A DNA stretch of 64,000 nt from Epiperipatus broadwayi (GCA_028023455.1 JAQFVV010000285.1:873501-937500); one strand, 5' to 3'; shown: positions 24,518 through 37,069, counted from the stretch's first letter. A program made the numbers and translations. Notes: a model not told the origin generated them from the letters alone.

Positions 24518-25659
24518 GTTTTAAAAGGCCTTTTATTGACTCAAAGTTACAATTATAAAGCAAAACCACTGCTACAAGCCCACTACAACTTTTTTACATT
24601 TATATTGTTCATTTTGTTAGTTTTTTTTCTAGATTTACAGGAGCTTAAATCGTAGTTCTTGTTTACATAAATTTGATCTCGATATCCAAGATTGTCCATT
24701 CCGCCTAGATTAACAGTCCAAATATGATAACAATACTTCATTTTGTTATATGTCTCCTACAGTTTTTGATATAATTCACCATTTGAACCCCATTACCAAA
24801 TCAACCCCCTACAAAAATTTGTTGCCAATTATCCTTTTTCCTAATTTAACATGATTTTACTTCTAAATTTCTTTATATTGTCCTCTTTTTCCAATTACAA
24901 TATTCAAACTTGTGTTACAGAAAGTCCGAATAGACTTAACTCCCAAGTTTTAGGCATATGTTTCTTTAATGTTCAAACTAATGTTACAAGACTTTTAATA
25001 GACCTAACTTACAAGTTTTAATCCTATGTGCCTTTCAAAGTTTCAGATTCTAATTTTTTAAAAAAAACCTGTCCCCAAATGTTTTATCATTCTTGCCAAA
25101 AATTGGCAGACTGGCAAACAGTGGCTATCAAGACACAGTCCTGGCTGACAGAGAGATAAAGTCCCTTAAACTATGCAACAAACCCCTCACCATTTAGGAA
25201 TTTCACTGGATCAGTCAGTATTCAAACAACCTCATTATGAGGTTTACTTGCCTGATCCAATGTTCCAACTTTAATATCCTTCCTATTAAATTTCAAACCC
25301 CATAGATCAAAAGAAGCAATTTTAATTCTTATTTATATAATTTTACTTTTTTACTTTGAATTAGCTTGATTACTCTATCTCTAACTATACATATCTTTAG
25401 TTATCTTTCTATTGTAAATTCCAGGCATCTTCAAACTCCCATTCAGATTCAACATCAGTACAGCTCTCCATTCGATACCATTTTCCTGTGTCATCAAACA
25501 AGAGCTCCCCCAATTTTGCTTTTTTTCGTGTTTTTTGAGGACCTTCCCGGATTTCTCTTTTGTTCAATATTACCCTGAGTAATGTAGCATATTTGGCATT
25601 GTTCTTTAATTAAATCCAGTTCTTTACCCAAATTCCTATTCTCTTCATAATACTGCTTC
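24518..25659 (-). other. Probable decayed LINE 3' DNA, no intact gene
   Basis: The left edge is a LINE-like 3' end. A diverged direct repeat of about 88 bp occurs near 24903-25030 (TTCAAACT...GTTACA...AATAGAC...AACTYxCAAGTTTTA twice). Minus-strand phrases near 25.10-25.26 kb vaguely resemble the region after an RT domain, but too weakly to assign. Confidence 0.35.
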
Positions 25660-25800
25660 TCTTCTATACTACTGCTACTGCTGCTGTTGCTGCTGCTACT
25701 ACTGCTACTGCTGCTGCTGCTGCTACTGCTACTGCTGCTACCACTGCTGCTGCTGCTGCTACTACTATACTACTACTACTACTACCACTACCACTACTAT

Positions 25801-25832
<32 letters not shown>

Positions 25833-25885
25833 TTATTATTATTACTACTACTACTACTACTATTATTACTATTATTGATGTTGTT
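25660..25885 (+). repeat. (CTG/CTA)n and (ACT/ATT)n compound microsatellite
   Basis: A run of CTGCTR triplets passes into TACTAC and TATTAT triplets over more than 200 bp. Poly-Leu/poly-Tyr frames are artefacts. Confidence 0.95.
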
Positions 25886-25929
25886 ATTGTTATTATGTTT
25901 CAGTGATATGTTTTTTTTTATCTTAGAAA

Positions 25930-26430
25930 GTTACAAGAGTTTTACATAGCTTGGATAGCTATGTTTGCATGGGCAATCCACAGTTGTAGGCTTATATATA
26001 TATAAGTTGCTTTATTCATTTATATATAAATTTTTTCATGTTGTGGATTAGTTATAAAGGTTTTACATAGTTTGGATTACTGTGATATACATAGGCAATC
26101 TGTAGTTGTAGGTGCACATATGTAATTGATTAACACAAGATTACAGAAATTTTTACATGCTATGGATTAACAAGGGTTTACATAGCTTGGATTGCTATTG
26201 TTACATGAGCAATCAATAGTTGTAGGTTTACATATATAAAAGTTGATTTATTGACTTACCCAGGACTGTAGAATTTTTTACAAGCAGGGAATTAGTTACA
26301 AGAGGTTTCCATAGCTTGAAGTGTTGACATATGTAAATATTGATTTATGGATTTACACAAGATTACATGAATTATACATGCTTTGGATTGCTGTATTTAT
26401 ACATGCAAGTCAGGTATAGTTTAATATGTG
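25930..26430 (+). repeat. Diverged tandem repeat, about 125-bp unit, about four copies
   Basis: The phrase TTACATAGCTTGGAT...GCTATG...ATGxGCAATC...AGTTGTAGG recurs near 25.94, 26.07, 26.18 and, decayed, 26.30 kb, each followed by TATATAAxTTG...TTxATT. No open frame. Function unknown. Confidence 0.7.
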
Positions 26431-27129
26431 GTTGGGTTGCCTGGATAACATATGTGAGGGACCAATGATTTTCATTGGAGTGTGACAGTTGTTTGTCAAA
26501 TTTGCAGACACTGATATTAAATCAATGTCAGTTCTTTTTGACCAATTAGGGTGCATATTTTTTTTGTGTGATCAGGTTTTTTCTTTATTTCATTGGGGAT
26601 GTTTGATATGGTGAGAAGGCATAGTGGGATTGTTTTCATAATTGGTGAAGATGTTTTGTTAACTATGGTATGCCTGTTTTCTAGTGCATTTAAATAGATG
26701 AGTATTTCAGAGAGGGGTGGTGATACAGCTGTTAAAATTGGTTGCAATTGTTGAATTTGATAGAATGGTCAGACTCTGGATCTTGCTGTGTTAGAGATGG
26801 AAACTATGTAAGGCTTTTGATAAGATTTAAATATGATATCCATAGGTAGAGGGTCCAGATTTTCAGAAGAGGGTGGTGATACGGTTGTGTTAGAATTGTT
26901 TGCAATTGATGAGTTGGAGTTTGTGGTAGGATGATTAGAATCTGGGTCTGGTGCTGACTGTGATATAGGTGAGGTTGATGTGGTTTAAGTTTGAGATTAG
27001 TTTAGACATAGGGAGACATGAGATAAGTGTTTAGGCTTGGCATTGGAAATTCATTATGTTTTTTGAAATTATCATAACTTGTTTTAAATTGAAAATTTGA
27101 ATGAAAAATATAACACAAAATAGGAAATA
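26431..27129. repeat. Non-coding DNA with a diverged duplication
   Basis: About 26.71-26.79 kb and 26.87-26.96 kb share GAGxGGTGGTGATAC...GTTAxAATTG...TTGCAATTG, then TCTGG(A/G)TC. This is a duplication with a period of about 165 bp. The minus frame at 26517-26747 gives a protein I do not recognise. Confidence 0.45.
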
Positions 27130-28010
27130 AATTATCAGTTGATTGGAAATTGTAAAGGTATATAATGTTAGTTCTTTTTTTAACTTGTTATTCTAAAGTT
27201 CTGAGTACTTTATAATCATAAAAAGCCAGAGCTTTTTAGCTTGGTTGTGAGTAAGTGAAATGATTGCTGGGGAACTTGAGATGGAATTTTTATTATTAAA
27301 CAAATATCAAAGTTTACTCCAATAACATTAAAAATAAGAAGCATATACTTTACTGACCTTTGGACTTTGAAACTTTGTGCTGTTATTACAATCAACAGAC
27401 ACAGGTCATGTAATGGCTTTTTTAAAAATTATCATTCAGTAACTAGATTTTTAATTGAAAATTTGAATTAAAAATGTAACACAAAATTAGAAATTATCAA
27501 CTGATTGGAAATTGAAAAAGGTATATGAAGGTAGTTTTTTTTCCCGTTAACCTAAGATTTAGAATACTTTTTAAATATAAAAAACACAGCTTGTTAATTT
27601 CTTTGTGAGTAAGTCAACTGCTTCCTGGGGAACTTGAAACTGAATTTTCTTTTTCATCCCCCCCCCCCCAAACAAAATCGGAAATTACTACAATAAAATT
27701 AAAAATAAGATTATGTTTAGTTGAATTTTGAACTTTGAAATTTTGAACTGGTAATATTGATGACAGGCTTTTCTGATCATGTGATGACTTTGTCGCCATA
27801 TTGTTTTCTAAATTATCCCTGGGTAACTTGATCTTAATTGAAATTTTACATGAAAAATGTAACAAAATTATTAATTAGTTATCAACTCGTTGGAATTTGA
27901 AAAAAATATATTTGGGTAAGATTTTACCTTGCCAGGCCTAAGTTTAAAGTACTTTTGCAACATGAAAAACTAGAGCTTGTTAACATGGCTGTAGACAAAC
28001 GGAAGATGAT
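27130..28010 (+). repeat. Diverged tandem repeat, about 365-385-bp unit, about 2.3 copies
   Basis: Units start near 27139, 27504 and 27889 with (A/G)TTGGAAxTTG...AAGGTATAT. Each has ...GTACTTT...A(A/C)ATG or AAAAC...AGAGCTTxTTAxC, and the first two also share TGCTGGGGAACTTGA or TCCTGGGGAACTTGA. A C9-10 run lies at 27659-27668. No coding capacity seen and no ribozyme core found. Confidence 0.65.
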
Positions 28011-28100
28011 TATTATTATTTATTCTTGTTGTTGTCATTATTATTATTATTGACATTGTTATTATTATTATTATTAATCACTGTTATTGTTGTTATTATT
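28011..28100 (+). repeat. Imperfect (ATT)n/(GTT)n microsatellite
   Basis: ATTATTATT and GTTGTT triplets broken by point changes, directly after the tandem repeat. Confidence 0.85.
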
Positions 28101-28419
28101 TTTACAAAGTTGTAATAATAATTTGAAATTTTTTTAACAACCAACAGTATTCAAATGTGATTTTTTATTTTTATTTTTAAAAAAAAAGGTATTGTGTTTC
28201 TAGTGCTCACTTGTTGAGAGAATTATACTTAAATATTATTATACAGTATTTTATTGCAAATATATATTTTCTTTTAATTATAATTTATTTCAATACATAA
28301 CTAAAAATAAAGAGTTTATAAAAATCTACAAAAAAAAAAATCATACTTTCGCTTTAAAGTAGATCATTAATCAATACTTTCACATGATCGCCATTTCCTA
28401 TGCTCACACAACCTGTTGA

Positions 28420-28860
28420 AACAGAGGCAAAACTCTCCATACAGTAGTGCCACCCAATGCAAACCAAAAGAATCAATGAATGCAAGTAAGGTTTATGCAC
28501 AAAATCTCTATCTAGTGCAGGCTTGTCCAATATCCCCAGACTAGTTTTTAGCTTATGGATTTTATCAGTGAGGAACTCTGCATCTGAGAGCATTGTCTGT
28601 ACATCTTGTGATCTAACACAACTCTCTAGAAGCCACCTTTTACCAATTAGTTACATATAAAGCTATAAGCCCAAAGTGAAAATAAGCTCATTCCCTTGTA
28701 TAACCATATAGATCTGAATCTAGTTCAGGATCTCTACATTTTGTTTTTGGCCCTTTAATGACCATGGCTACCATCATTCCATTGGGTAAGTTGGGTATTA
28801 GACCATTAAACATCACATAATCACTATTTCCTTCATTTTGATCAATAATTCATTGCTTGG
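28420..28860 (-). repeat. Family C hammerhead-type repeat, copy 3
   Basis: Reverse orientation; near full length, including CTGAATCTAGTTCAG at about 28715. The ribozyme at 28533-28574 retains stem I TTCCTCA with TGGGGA, palindromic CTAG and TC, but the core is CTGATAA and GAAA is AAAA. Predicted inactive. Confidence 0.65.
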
Positions 28861-29439
28861 ACATTTATAAAAAATTCAAAGCAGAACTGGGATGTGATTC
28901 ATTCACTTTAAGCTCCAGAGTTTGCCTATCTAGAATTGCACTGACAATATAAGGCACATTATTGACTTTGAGTGAATTAGATGGAATTAGGATCATTAAT
29001 CAAAAGAAATTTTTGCAAAGAATATTCAAGGATCTTTAATTTTATTTTTTGAGTAGAAACAATAATTTGTTATATATTGTGTAGGAGTAGCTCTGACAAA
29101 GTGTGTTGAACAGTTAAAGCTGTCAGCTATTTTTGGAAGCATGAAATAAAAAGAGGATTGTATTTATATTATGTAAAGTGGGTAAAAAATCTATTATTAT
29201 TTTCATAAGTGAATTTTTCATCTGTGGCTCAATCTTATCTCAACCATTTTATCATGCTAGAAGTCAGATCAACTTCTCACATTATAGATACATTTTAAAC
29301 ATACGCTTTTCACGTAATCCATATAGCATATGTTACAATTTAATTTCATTTACACATTATTTTAGAGATACTTAAACTTAACTTTATATAATTTGTATTT
29401 TAAATATATTTCAAACTTATTCCATCACAAATTACTGAA
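28861..29439. other. AT-rich DNA, no gene seen
   Basis: No feature recognised. Confidence 0.5.
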
Positions 29440-29900
29440 ACATATAATCAAAGACATACCAAAAATATAAATGATCACCATGAAGGGCATTTTATGCTGA
29501 ACCAGCACTTATCAGTTGGCCCAGATCACTAACTCTTATTTACATCTTCATCATATGTTTAGTACATATACATATAGCAAATTACTATAGTTTAATTAAC
29601 AGGTTTCAAATTCTCTGCTCTGTAACTTTGATAGAAAAAACTTTATAGAAATAATTTAATAAATTTTACTAATCATTTATTAAGCTAGACATTATCCCTT
29701 GTCCAAATATATACTTTAAGTCTCATTTAATGAATAATATATTTGTAGTGTATAGAAATACCAACACCTAATTATCTTGACTTACTTGATAGTTTTTAAC
29801 AGAAATGCAGGCTTATTATATACTTGTATCAATATATGTAATATGCAGAGTATATGAATACAGACTTTCACATGACCCACCTCTCACCACTCTACCTCAA
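29440..29900 (-). repeat. Family A hammerhead-type repeat, decayed
   Basis: The ribozyme relic lies at about 29472-29528 on the minus strand: core CTGATAA, stem II GTGC/GCAT around TGGTTCA, AAAA in place of GAAA. About 29.82-29.89 kb matches the part of family A holding ACAGACTTTCACA and CCACxTCTC. The middle is rearranged or replaced. Confidence 0.55.
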
Positions 29901-30449
29901 TCAGCTATTTATCATGACTTTTTTCATTCTTTAAAAATTCTTTTCTCTTCAAGATTTTAACTTATAAACAGTTGTTTTTAATAAAATGAATACTTATTCA
30001 TCAGTCAACAAGCACTGTAGATTTTAGAAAATTTATTAATATTTTTTTTTCAGAAATATAAAAATCTATTAATTTGTTTATTACTACCAAACGAGCTAAA
30101 TTTCAAAGTAAATGATGTGTTCCAAGCAATAACAACCTACTACCGATCATGAATTGGATTGTAATACTAGATGATTAATTAACTCAATGTGCCTTTCATT
30201 TTTTTTCTCAGTGATGAGATGTTTATTCATAAAAAAAAAACAGATACAGTAAAACAATGAAATTTCAGGAGCAACATCGTAAGAGGGGAAAGATACATGT
30301 AAAAAGGGAATGGAAAGTGGAGAGGGGAAATGGTGTGTAGTCCAGGCTGGATAGAAATGCACGTCTTTGTGATTGAGTCCTATGACAGAGGCTAAGAGGA
30401 TGGGAGTTGGAGGATTGCCCAAGTGTCTGTGAAGAGTGGAGGTGGAGCT
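29901..30449. other. AT-rich then G-rich DNA, possible LINE 3' flank
   Basis: The GGGGAAATG-rich part (30.28-30.45 kb) may be the 3' part of the minus-strand LINE that follows. The 91-codon minus frame over it is not recognisable. Confidence 0.35.
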
Positions 30450-30800
30450 AGTTTGGTACCTCAGGTTTTGAGAGTGTGAATTAGGTCCAAGAGCTTTTGA
30501 TTGACTGAATATACTCTCTGGTCAAGGATAATGGCACATCAGAGCAACCAGAGAGCATAGATGAAAAAACAGTCTAATAGTTGCAAAGACCCCTGTTTCT
30601 ATGGATTCTCGGAGGTTGAAGATGGTATGATGACATTTCTCATGCCAAGCAGAAAAGGACATTTAAGTAGGAAGTGCTGGAGGGTTTCGTTGTCAGTTTT
30701 ACAGAGCTGGCATATGGGAGAGATCTTGGTGAAACTCCTATGGTTGACCAAAAATTGATTCGTGGGCCTTTCATTCTTTTTATTTTTAGGCAAATGTATT
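30450..30800 (-). pseudogene. Non-LTR retrotransposon zinc-knuckle fragment
   Basis: The minus frame 30793-30599 reads ICQLCKTDNETLQHFLLKCP, a C-X2-C-X8-H-X4-C knuckle at residues 28, 31, 40 and 45 as found after the RT of many LINEs. It differs from the 20-24 kb L1-like copies. A stop follows at 30596-30598, and decayed reading continues to about 30450. Confidence 0.62.
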
Positions 30801-31234
30801 ATTTTAAAATCAGGACAAAATTTAAATGTATTATTGTCAACCTCTCCCTCAATAAAACAAACTGCATGTAGAAAAGATGTAAATAACGTTATATTAATAA
30901 TTGTACTGGATTTTTTATAAAAGGAAATTGGCTTTAATTTATGATTTGTTAAAATGGTAATAATATAAACTTTTTTTACAACCTATCAATACTTAGTAAT
31001 TGTAGTTTACAATCCATCGTTTACGTACTTTTTAAACTCACATTGTGATAAGTAATGGTGTTACCAAAAGCCTTTATTTGCGAAGAAATTGTGAATAAGC
31101 AATATGAAAACTCTTGATTGTTGTTAGCATTGCTTGTCCAAACTGTTAAAATTAATCTACTAAAAAATAAAAATAAAGATTATTGAAACTGCAAGTTTGT
31201 ATAGTATATATACTTGCTATTTAGCTAACTTTTA
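30801..31234. other. AT-rich DNA, no gene seen
   Basis: No feature recognised. Confidence 0.45.
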
Positions 31235-31600
31235 AATAGAGGCACTAAGGTGGGCTTTGAGCGTTCCATCATCAGATTTTCAAGGAAATGGATGGCTGAA
31301 GAGTTGTGGGGTGGGGTAGTTTGAAGCCTGTCCATTAAAATATAAAGATTGGCTATCATAATATAAGCTGAACTTTGATTGTATATATGCGTGGAGATGA
31401 TAATCTGGACCAGCTGATGAGTGCTGGTTTAGCACAAAATACTTATATTGGTGATTATTTATCTTTTCATCATGCGTGTGATCAAGTGTATCAGCGGTAT
31501 GAGATAGCATAATGGTTGAGGGTCGTGTAAAACTCTGAGTTAAAACCCCGTATATATTACATATATAAGTGCAGGTATAAAAAAGCCTGTTCTGTAGAAA
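31235..31600 (+). repeat. Family A hammerhead-type repeat, single copy
   Basis: Co-linear with 17.8-18.6 kb, from GGGCTTTGAGCGTTCCATCA to AAAAGCCTG near 31590, at a lower identity. Single copy, no array here. Confidence 0.78.
31402..31456 (+). ncRNA. Hammerhead motif A5, perfect stem II
   Basis: Stem I AATC-TGG-ACCAG pairs with TTGGT-GATT; core CTGATGA (31414-31420); stem II GTGC/GCAC is fully paired. GAAA has become AAAA (the G12 position lost), so activity is unlikely. Its stem II supports the pairing that is mismatched in the 17-18 kb copies. Confidence 0.55.
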
Positions 31601-32619
31601 AAATTTCATATTTCAAAAATGAATATTGTAAAAAGCATGTACAAAAAATTAAAACATTTATTAGTATAAAATTATATTATCTATACACGACATACAAACA
31701 CACACATATAATGTTATGTATAGAGACTACATGTTCCACGTTCTGGACTTAAGTTGACTTCTTCATAGATGTTTAAACTTCTCTAGAAAAAAAATTTTTT
31801 TTTTTAATATAGATTGAATGAAAGATAAGTGTCTCCACAAACTGTATTACATTAAAAAGTACAGTAAGAGTTTGTTAAGTTACTTTTATGATTTATTTTG
31901 CAATAAAATAATTAATAACAACATTTATTTTTGTTTTTTAATTATAATTAGAATAATGGAGCAGAGATTTGAAAATGCGTTAAATTTTTGAAATTTAAAA
32001 AAAAAAAGTGATATAATAACGTCATTTTCTCTGCTTTAATTATGTTAATTATTACACGTAAATTATACTAATTAAAGTTTTCTGTGAAATTATTATTACT
32101 ACTGGGATGATATGATTATTATAATTGTTGATTTATTATTGGTTTCAAATGACAATCTTTATTAACTTAGAATAACAATTAAAACAAATTATAAAATGTT
32201 TTATTTACTATAGATTATAATTATTTCACACTTATGCCTTTACTTTTGACATATTTGTATTTTTTTTCTTTCTATTACACTAAATGCTTTTATATATATG
32301 TACTCAAATTATACGGTGACTTTGTAGTAACGCGTAACCCATGTCAGATAAAATGTGATCTTTTTAACGTCTCATAAAATGCTCTGTAATTTAATATCTA
32401 GCTATTCTTAATTAGAAAGAAAATTAAGTACAGAAAGTCATTCAAAATCTTTTCTTCCTAAGCCAGAAATTGGACTTTTTTTTATTATACTCAGCTACCA
32501 AAGGGATAGTCAACTTTCCTTTTAGATATACATAATTTTAGTTTATATCTGTGCCAGAGATAATCTCTAGTTTAGTAAATGATTAATGACAATCATTACT
32601 GTATTTATCCTAATAAACA
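31601..32619. other. AT-rich DNA, no gene seen
   Basis: No feature recognised apart from a weak ribozyme-like stretch at 31.74-31.78 kb that I do not call. Confidence 0.45.
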
Positions 32620-33012
32620 TCACATGATCACCATTTCTTATGCTTCCTTATAACTGTTGTTAAAATAGGCAAAACTCACTATATGTATTGCCACACACAG
32701 AAGCTAGAGTAATCAGTGGATGCCAGAAGGTTTGTGCATAAAATCTCCATCTAGATAAAAGGTGGTTGCTGGAGGGTTGCATTAGATCCTAAGATCTAGG
32801 TGCAGTGCTGTCAGATCCAAGGCTACTCACTGATGAAGGCCACAAGCCAGAAACCAGTCTGGGGACACTGGATGAGTAGGCACTAGCCAGAAACTAGACT
32901 GGGGATATTGGATGAGTAGGCACTAGATGGGGATTTTATGTACAAGTCTTCTGGCATCCATTGATTACTCTAGCTTGCTGTGTGTGGCAATACATATAGC
33001 GAGTTTTTACTG
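32620..33012 (+). repeat. Family C hammerhead-type repeat, inverted pair
   Basis: Left part (to about 32757) is inverted: GCAAAACTCACTATATGTATTGCCACA. The right part is direct and closes with the complement, TGTGGCAATACATATAGCGAG, so the whole folds into a long hairpin. The direct part holds a ribozyme (32824-32865), and its 3' half is duplicated in tandem with a period of about 43 bp (GATGAGTAGGCACTAG twice). Confidence 0.8.
32824..32865 (+). ncRNA. Hammerhead motif C4, intact core
   Basis: Stem I TACTCA with TGGGGA (one mismatch, one wobble). Core CTGATGA is at 32830-32836. Stem II is GGC/GCC around CACAA, flanked by A and A at the first pair. GAAA is at 32850-32853. CCAG replaces the family's palindromic CTAG. 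Cleavage would follow TC at 32859. The A-A pair at the stem II base is a family trait. Confidence 0.5.
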
Positions 33013-33857
33013 TATTTATCAGAGGTGGTGTCAAATTGTGCATGGAAGTAAGTTTGACACTTGTAAATCAAAATATAATAATTTTAGGAGTTGATAAAAA
33101 TATTCTAACGTCAACATTGTTAAATTTAATTAATTATCTCTCTTTATAATATCGATTACTTTTTGAGTTCTTTTTAAGCTAGAAGGTTTATTAATAATTT
33201 TGAGCACTTCAACATTAATTCACAATCTATGTTATTATGACATGAATCAATTTAGCCTCGAATGATCAAGGATATAATTTCATGCCTGGTAATTAATGCT
33301 TAAACTTGCAAATTTCATTGCTTATACTTGCCATAAAAACTCAAAAAGCAATCAGAAGTGATATCGTTTTTATCTGCTAAAGGAGTTTAAGTAATGATAT
33401 ATTGGGAGACAGTTAATTAAATTTAATGAAAAAGATGCTAAGAGATTTTCATGGTTCCTCAAAATTATTATATATTAAGAATTTCTGCTATGGACCCAGA
33501 AAGGAATTTGTTGTTAATTTTGATTTCTCAATAATGCTTTGACTTTAAAAAAAGGAAAGTCGATTCTAAAATCTATTCCACGTTTTTATTTTATCCTATT
33601 GTTGAAGCTGTATTAAAAGTGAAAATGAATTAGCTACACACCAACATGGATTATATAGCGTGATGGGTTTACTGACTTTTACTTTTGAGATGAACACAAG
33701 TAAAAACTATAGCCTTTTTATTTGCTTGATAATTTTTTAATTAAAATATTACTTGTGTTTTATTAAAGATAAGATGAACAGATATCAATGGCTTTAAATA
33801 ATCATTTATATATATATATACAATCATTAAAGACAATACAGAATTATATAAGTAGAG
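33013..33857. other. AT-rich DNA, no gene seen
   Basis: No feature recognised. Confidence 0.5.
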
Positions 33858-34055
33858 GGGTTTGAACTTAGGAATTTCAGTCTATATTCATCCTCCACTT
33901 CAGATCAAACAACTAATACGCATGACCACATACATGCGAAAAAGATAGATGATCTCCAATATATGTATTTCATGACACAAATCAGCACTCATTTGTTGGG
34001 CCAGATGAATATAGTCTGAAAAGTCTAACTTCAAATCTCTATACTTACATATATA
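33858..34055. repeat. Hairpin element enclosing a decayed family A ribozyme
   Basis: Arms match those of the 9.2-kb hairpin: GTTTGAACTTAGGAATTTCAG at left, and AGTCTGAAAAGTCTAACTTC at right as its complement. Between them the minus strand carries a hammerhead relic (about 33945-34005): core CAAATGA, then GTGC, GAAA and TACATA. This ties the hairpin family to family A. Confidence 0.62.
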
Positions 34056-36069
34056 AGGAACATTCAGTATACTGAATGAATAGGCTAAAAACTGAATTAT
34101 GTTTCTTTTTTTTTCCAGAAAGCTATCAAGTCATCAGTCAAAGCAGTAATTGTTACCTGAAGATAATGTTTGCCAAGATATCCATGATTTTATATCTAGA
34201 ATCCATTCAAAAACGACTTTTTATTTACATACTTATAATTGAAAATTGCATTCAAATAAGATAGACTCCTAGAAAATTTAAGAAGCTAGAAAATCAGCCA
34301 AAGGAGCAATTGTTTTGGAAAATAGATATGTGAATTATATATATAATAAATATTGAAAATATAAGCAGAATAAAATTTATTACAATGAAAAAATGATAAA
34401 AACATAATGGGGTGGGGGGGTCCTTGGTAAAGCAAATACAATGTTAATATTGTCTATCCAACCTAATAAAAAATACCAAATGCAGATAATTTTCCTTCAT
34501 TGTCATAAAAAAAGAGAAGACTTTTCTTTAGAGCTGTAGAATATATGAAATCAAATGAACAAAATTTTGTATTTGCTACTGCAAATGCTAACAACAAATG
34601 AAAAATCAAAGTGCTGTAAGTTAATTTGGATAGAAAGATAGAAAAGAAAAAGACATGTAGAGTTTGTAAGGTATAGAAAATATGTATACTATAAATTGAG
34701 TTAAAAAATGTTCAAATCAGAAAAGAAGATGAAAATATCCAAATAAATATGGAACAGAATTTAATTTAATTTAAGTAATAGAAAGTATATATTTCAAGCT
34801 TATAATGAACTTACTAGATTTGACACTGGAATGATAATATATTAATGAGATATAAGATAAAGTAATGCAAATCTAGAGAGATAAAAGATATTAAAAAAAG
34901 GGAAGTAACTTTTGGACAAATCCTCATGGAAGATGTTTTGGACTGTAATTGACATCAATGTTGTTTTTTAACAGATTTATATTCATTTGATATCAAAACT
35001 TTAAACTAAAAAATATATTTTGAATGATTTTAAATAAATGTCAACATCTATCAGTTAAAGATCAAATCATGGAAATCATTTGCTCCACTTAAACAAGAGT
35101 GCACTCAAAAGACCTCGTTTGTTTTCATTGAAATCATACAAATGGCAATGGAAATTTAGATATAATTTGTTCACCTGTTCATTCTTATTTTTTGTAAAAT
35201 TAAAGTAAATATTTATTTTTCACCAATATGTGATATATTTTTTTGAGTGCCTTTGTTTTATCAAAAAATTAAGTCATTGAAAATTTGCTAATAATAAATA
35301 GAAAATTCCTACAGCCCCCCCCCTCAAAAAAAAAAGAAAATATTTTTTTAATGCAATTATATTTGATTTTTAATATTTTAAAGAACATTTCCATTACAGA
35401 AATATGTTTTTGATTGAAAATGTCCTATTTATAGAAATTTGGTGGAGACTATTTTTTTTATTAAAATACATTTGTTTAGTCTGAAGATTATAAAGAAATA
35501 TTGTTTTGATTATGTATTTATGTTTATTATTCTTTCTCTCTGCTTGTTTATTTGCATAGTTAATATATTATTTTTAAGATTACTATCATTTTTCAAAGAT
35601 ACTCTTTTAATAAAATTTATAAAAAAAATATAAACAATTTAATGAAAAAGATATTTTTATTACAAATAAATAAAAAGGTACCAAATCTACCTGCGTAGCT
35701 AAATGATTAATAAATTCCGTTTAGTACTTTTTATTGGTGGTATATTTTTCATTTGATTTTAGCTGTGTGCTTTATGATATTTATAGTTTTTTTCTGTTTA
35801 CATTAATTTACAACATTTATCATGATTTCAAAAATTAATTCCAATAAATTTTAGGTGTATTTTATTAAAAGATGAAAACTCTAACGCTAGTTAAAAATTG
35901 ACATGCAGGATTTTTAAAAAAACCTTTTATCATATCATTATAATAAAGTAATTTTCAAACGCAGTTTAAGTTATTTGTTTTTTGTATAAAATTTGATATG
36001 CTCAAACAATACAATTTTTTTTTTCACTTCTAAAATAATATTTAAAATTTTACTACTATTTTTAAATTA
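34056..36069. other. AT-rich DNA, no gene seen
   Basis: G run near 34413, C run at about 35315-35323 followed by an A-rich stretch. Nothing coding recognised. Confidence 0.55.
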
Positions 36070-36472
36070 ATCAATTCTGCCCAATAGGATTATGGTGACT
36101 GTGGTTATTAAAGAATCAAAGACACCAAAAAGTATGGATGCTGAACTGAGTTCAGATCTCTACAAGTATACAAGCTAATGAGCTTAAATTGAAAACATTA
36201 TTGTGTTTTTATTTTGCACTCAAAGTTTTATAATTAGGTAATAAGGTAAAAGGTAGCTGCTGGAGGGTTGCAAAAAATCCTAAGATCTAGATGCAGTGCT
36301 CTCAGATCCAAGGCTTCTTACTGATGAAAGCCACAAGCTAGAAACTAGTCTGCAGATATTAAATGAGTAGGTACTAGATAGGGACTTTATGCACAAAACT
36401 TCTTGCTTCCATTGAGTACTCTGGATTGCACTGGTGGTCATACTGTATGGAGAGTTTAGCCTCTGTGCATTT
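36070..36472 (+). repeat. Family C hammerhead-type repeat, copy 5, near full length
   Basis: Direct orientation, about 400 bp. Body motif CTGAACTGAGTTCAG is at about 36141-36155. The stretch AAAAGGTAGCTGCTGGAGGG precedes the ribozyme, and a terminal GTATGGAGAGTTTxGCCTCTG follows. The right end is the element end seen also in copies 2 and 3. Confidence 0.75.
36315..36356 (+). ncRNA. Hammerhead motif C5, intact core, weak stem I
   Basis: Core CTGATGA is at 36321-36327; stem II AGC/GCT around CACAA; GAAA at 36341-36344; palindromic CTAG; TC at 36349-36350. Stem I TTCTTA against TGCAGA keeps only its first pairs, so this copy is probably inactive. It is valuable for the stem II change AGC/GCT versus GGC/GCC elsewhere, a compensatory difference. 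Confidence 0.5.
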
Positions 36473-37069
36473 AAATTAAGTATTATTTTTTTATTATATA
36501 TTGTAGCTTTGTTTAAGTTTTGAAAATTTACAATCTAGTATGAAACATATGACATTTGTTTTAATTTATATCAGTAAAAAATATTTGAAATTCTTGAAAA
36601 ATATTTATCTTATTTTATTTTTATTTCAGAAAATATATATAATATATATTACAAGTTTTTTTGTTTTTTATCAGCTCATCTCACACCTCAAGTTCACTGT
36701 ATTGCAAACAGACACTAGTGCGGAAACTCTGACTGCTATCTTTTATTATTATATGCACTTCACAAAAAACTTTTATTCATCAGTTAGGCTAGAAGTATTG
36801 AAGCATTAAATCTCCAGGCCTTAATGACAATTTGGTGATTTTCCGTTATATCATTTGCATACAAAAAGTAGAAACTGTTTTTTATCTAATTTAACATCTT
36901 GTGGAAGAATGAATATTTGTAGCATTGTTGAAATATCATTAATTTTTTTGTTTTTATTAGTGAATTCCTCACCTAACTACATCATATTATAATCATCAAC
37001 CAATGCCCAAATTTTAATCACTCTCTTTTATTATGCATGCATTTTATAAACAACTTTTGCATGTCAGAT
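36473..37069. other. AT-rich DNA, no gene seen
   Basis: No feature recognised. Confidence 0.5.

Noticed and set aside
31735-31785. Penelope-type hammerhead on the minus strand (CTATGAAG...AGAACGTGGAAC)
   Set aside because: The core lacks a base, stem II does not pair convincingly and there is one copy only. It could be a relic but I cannot support it.
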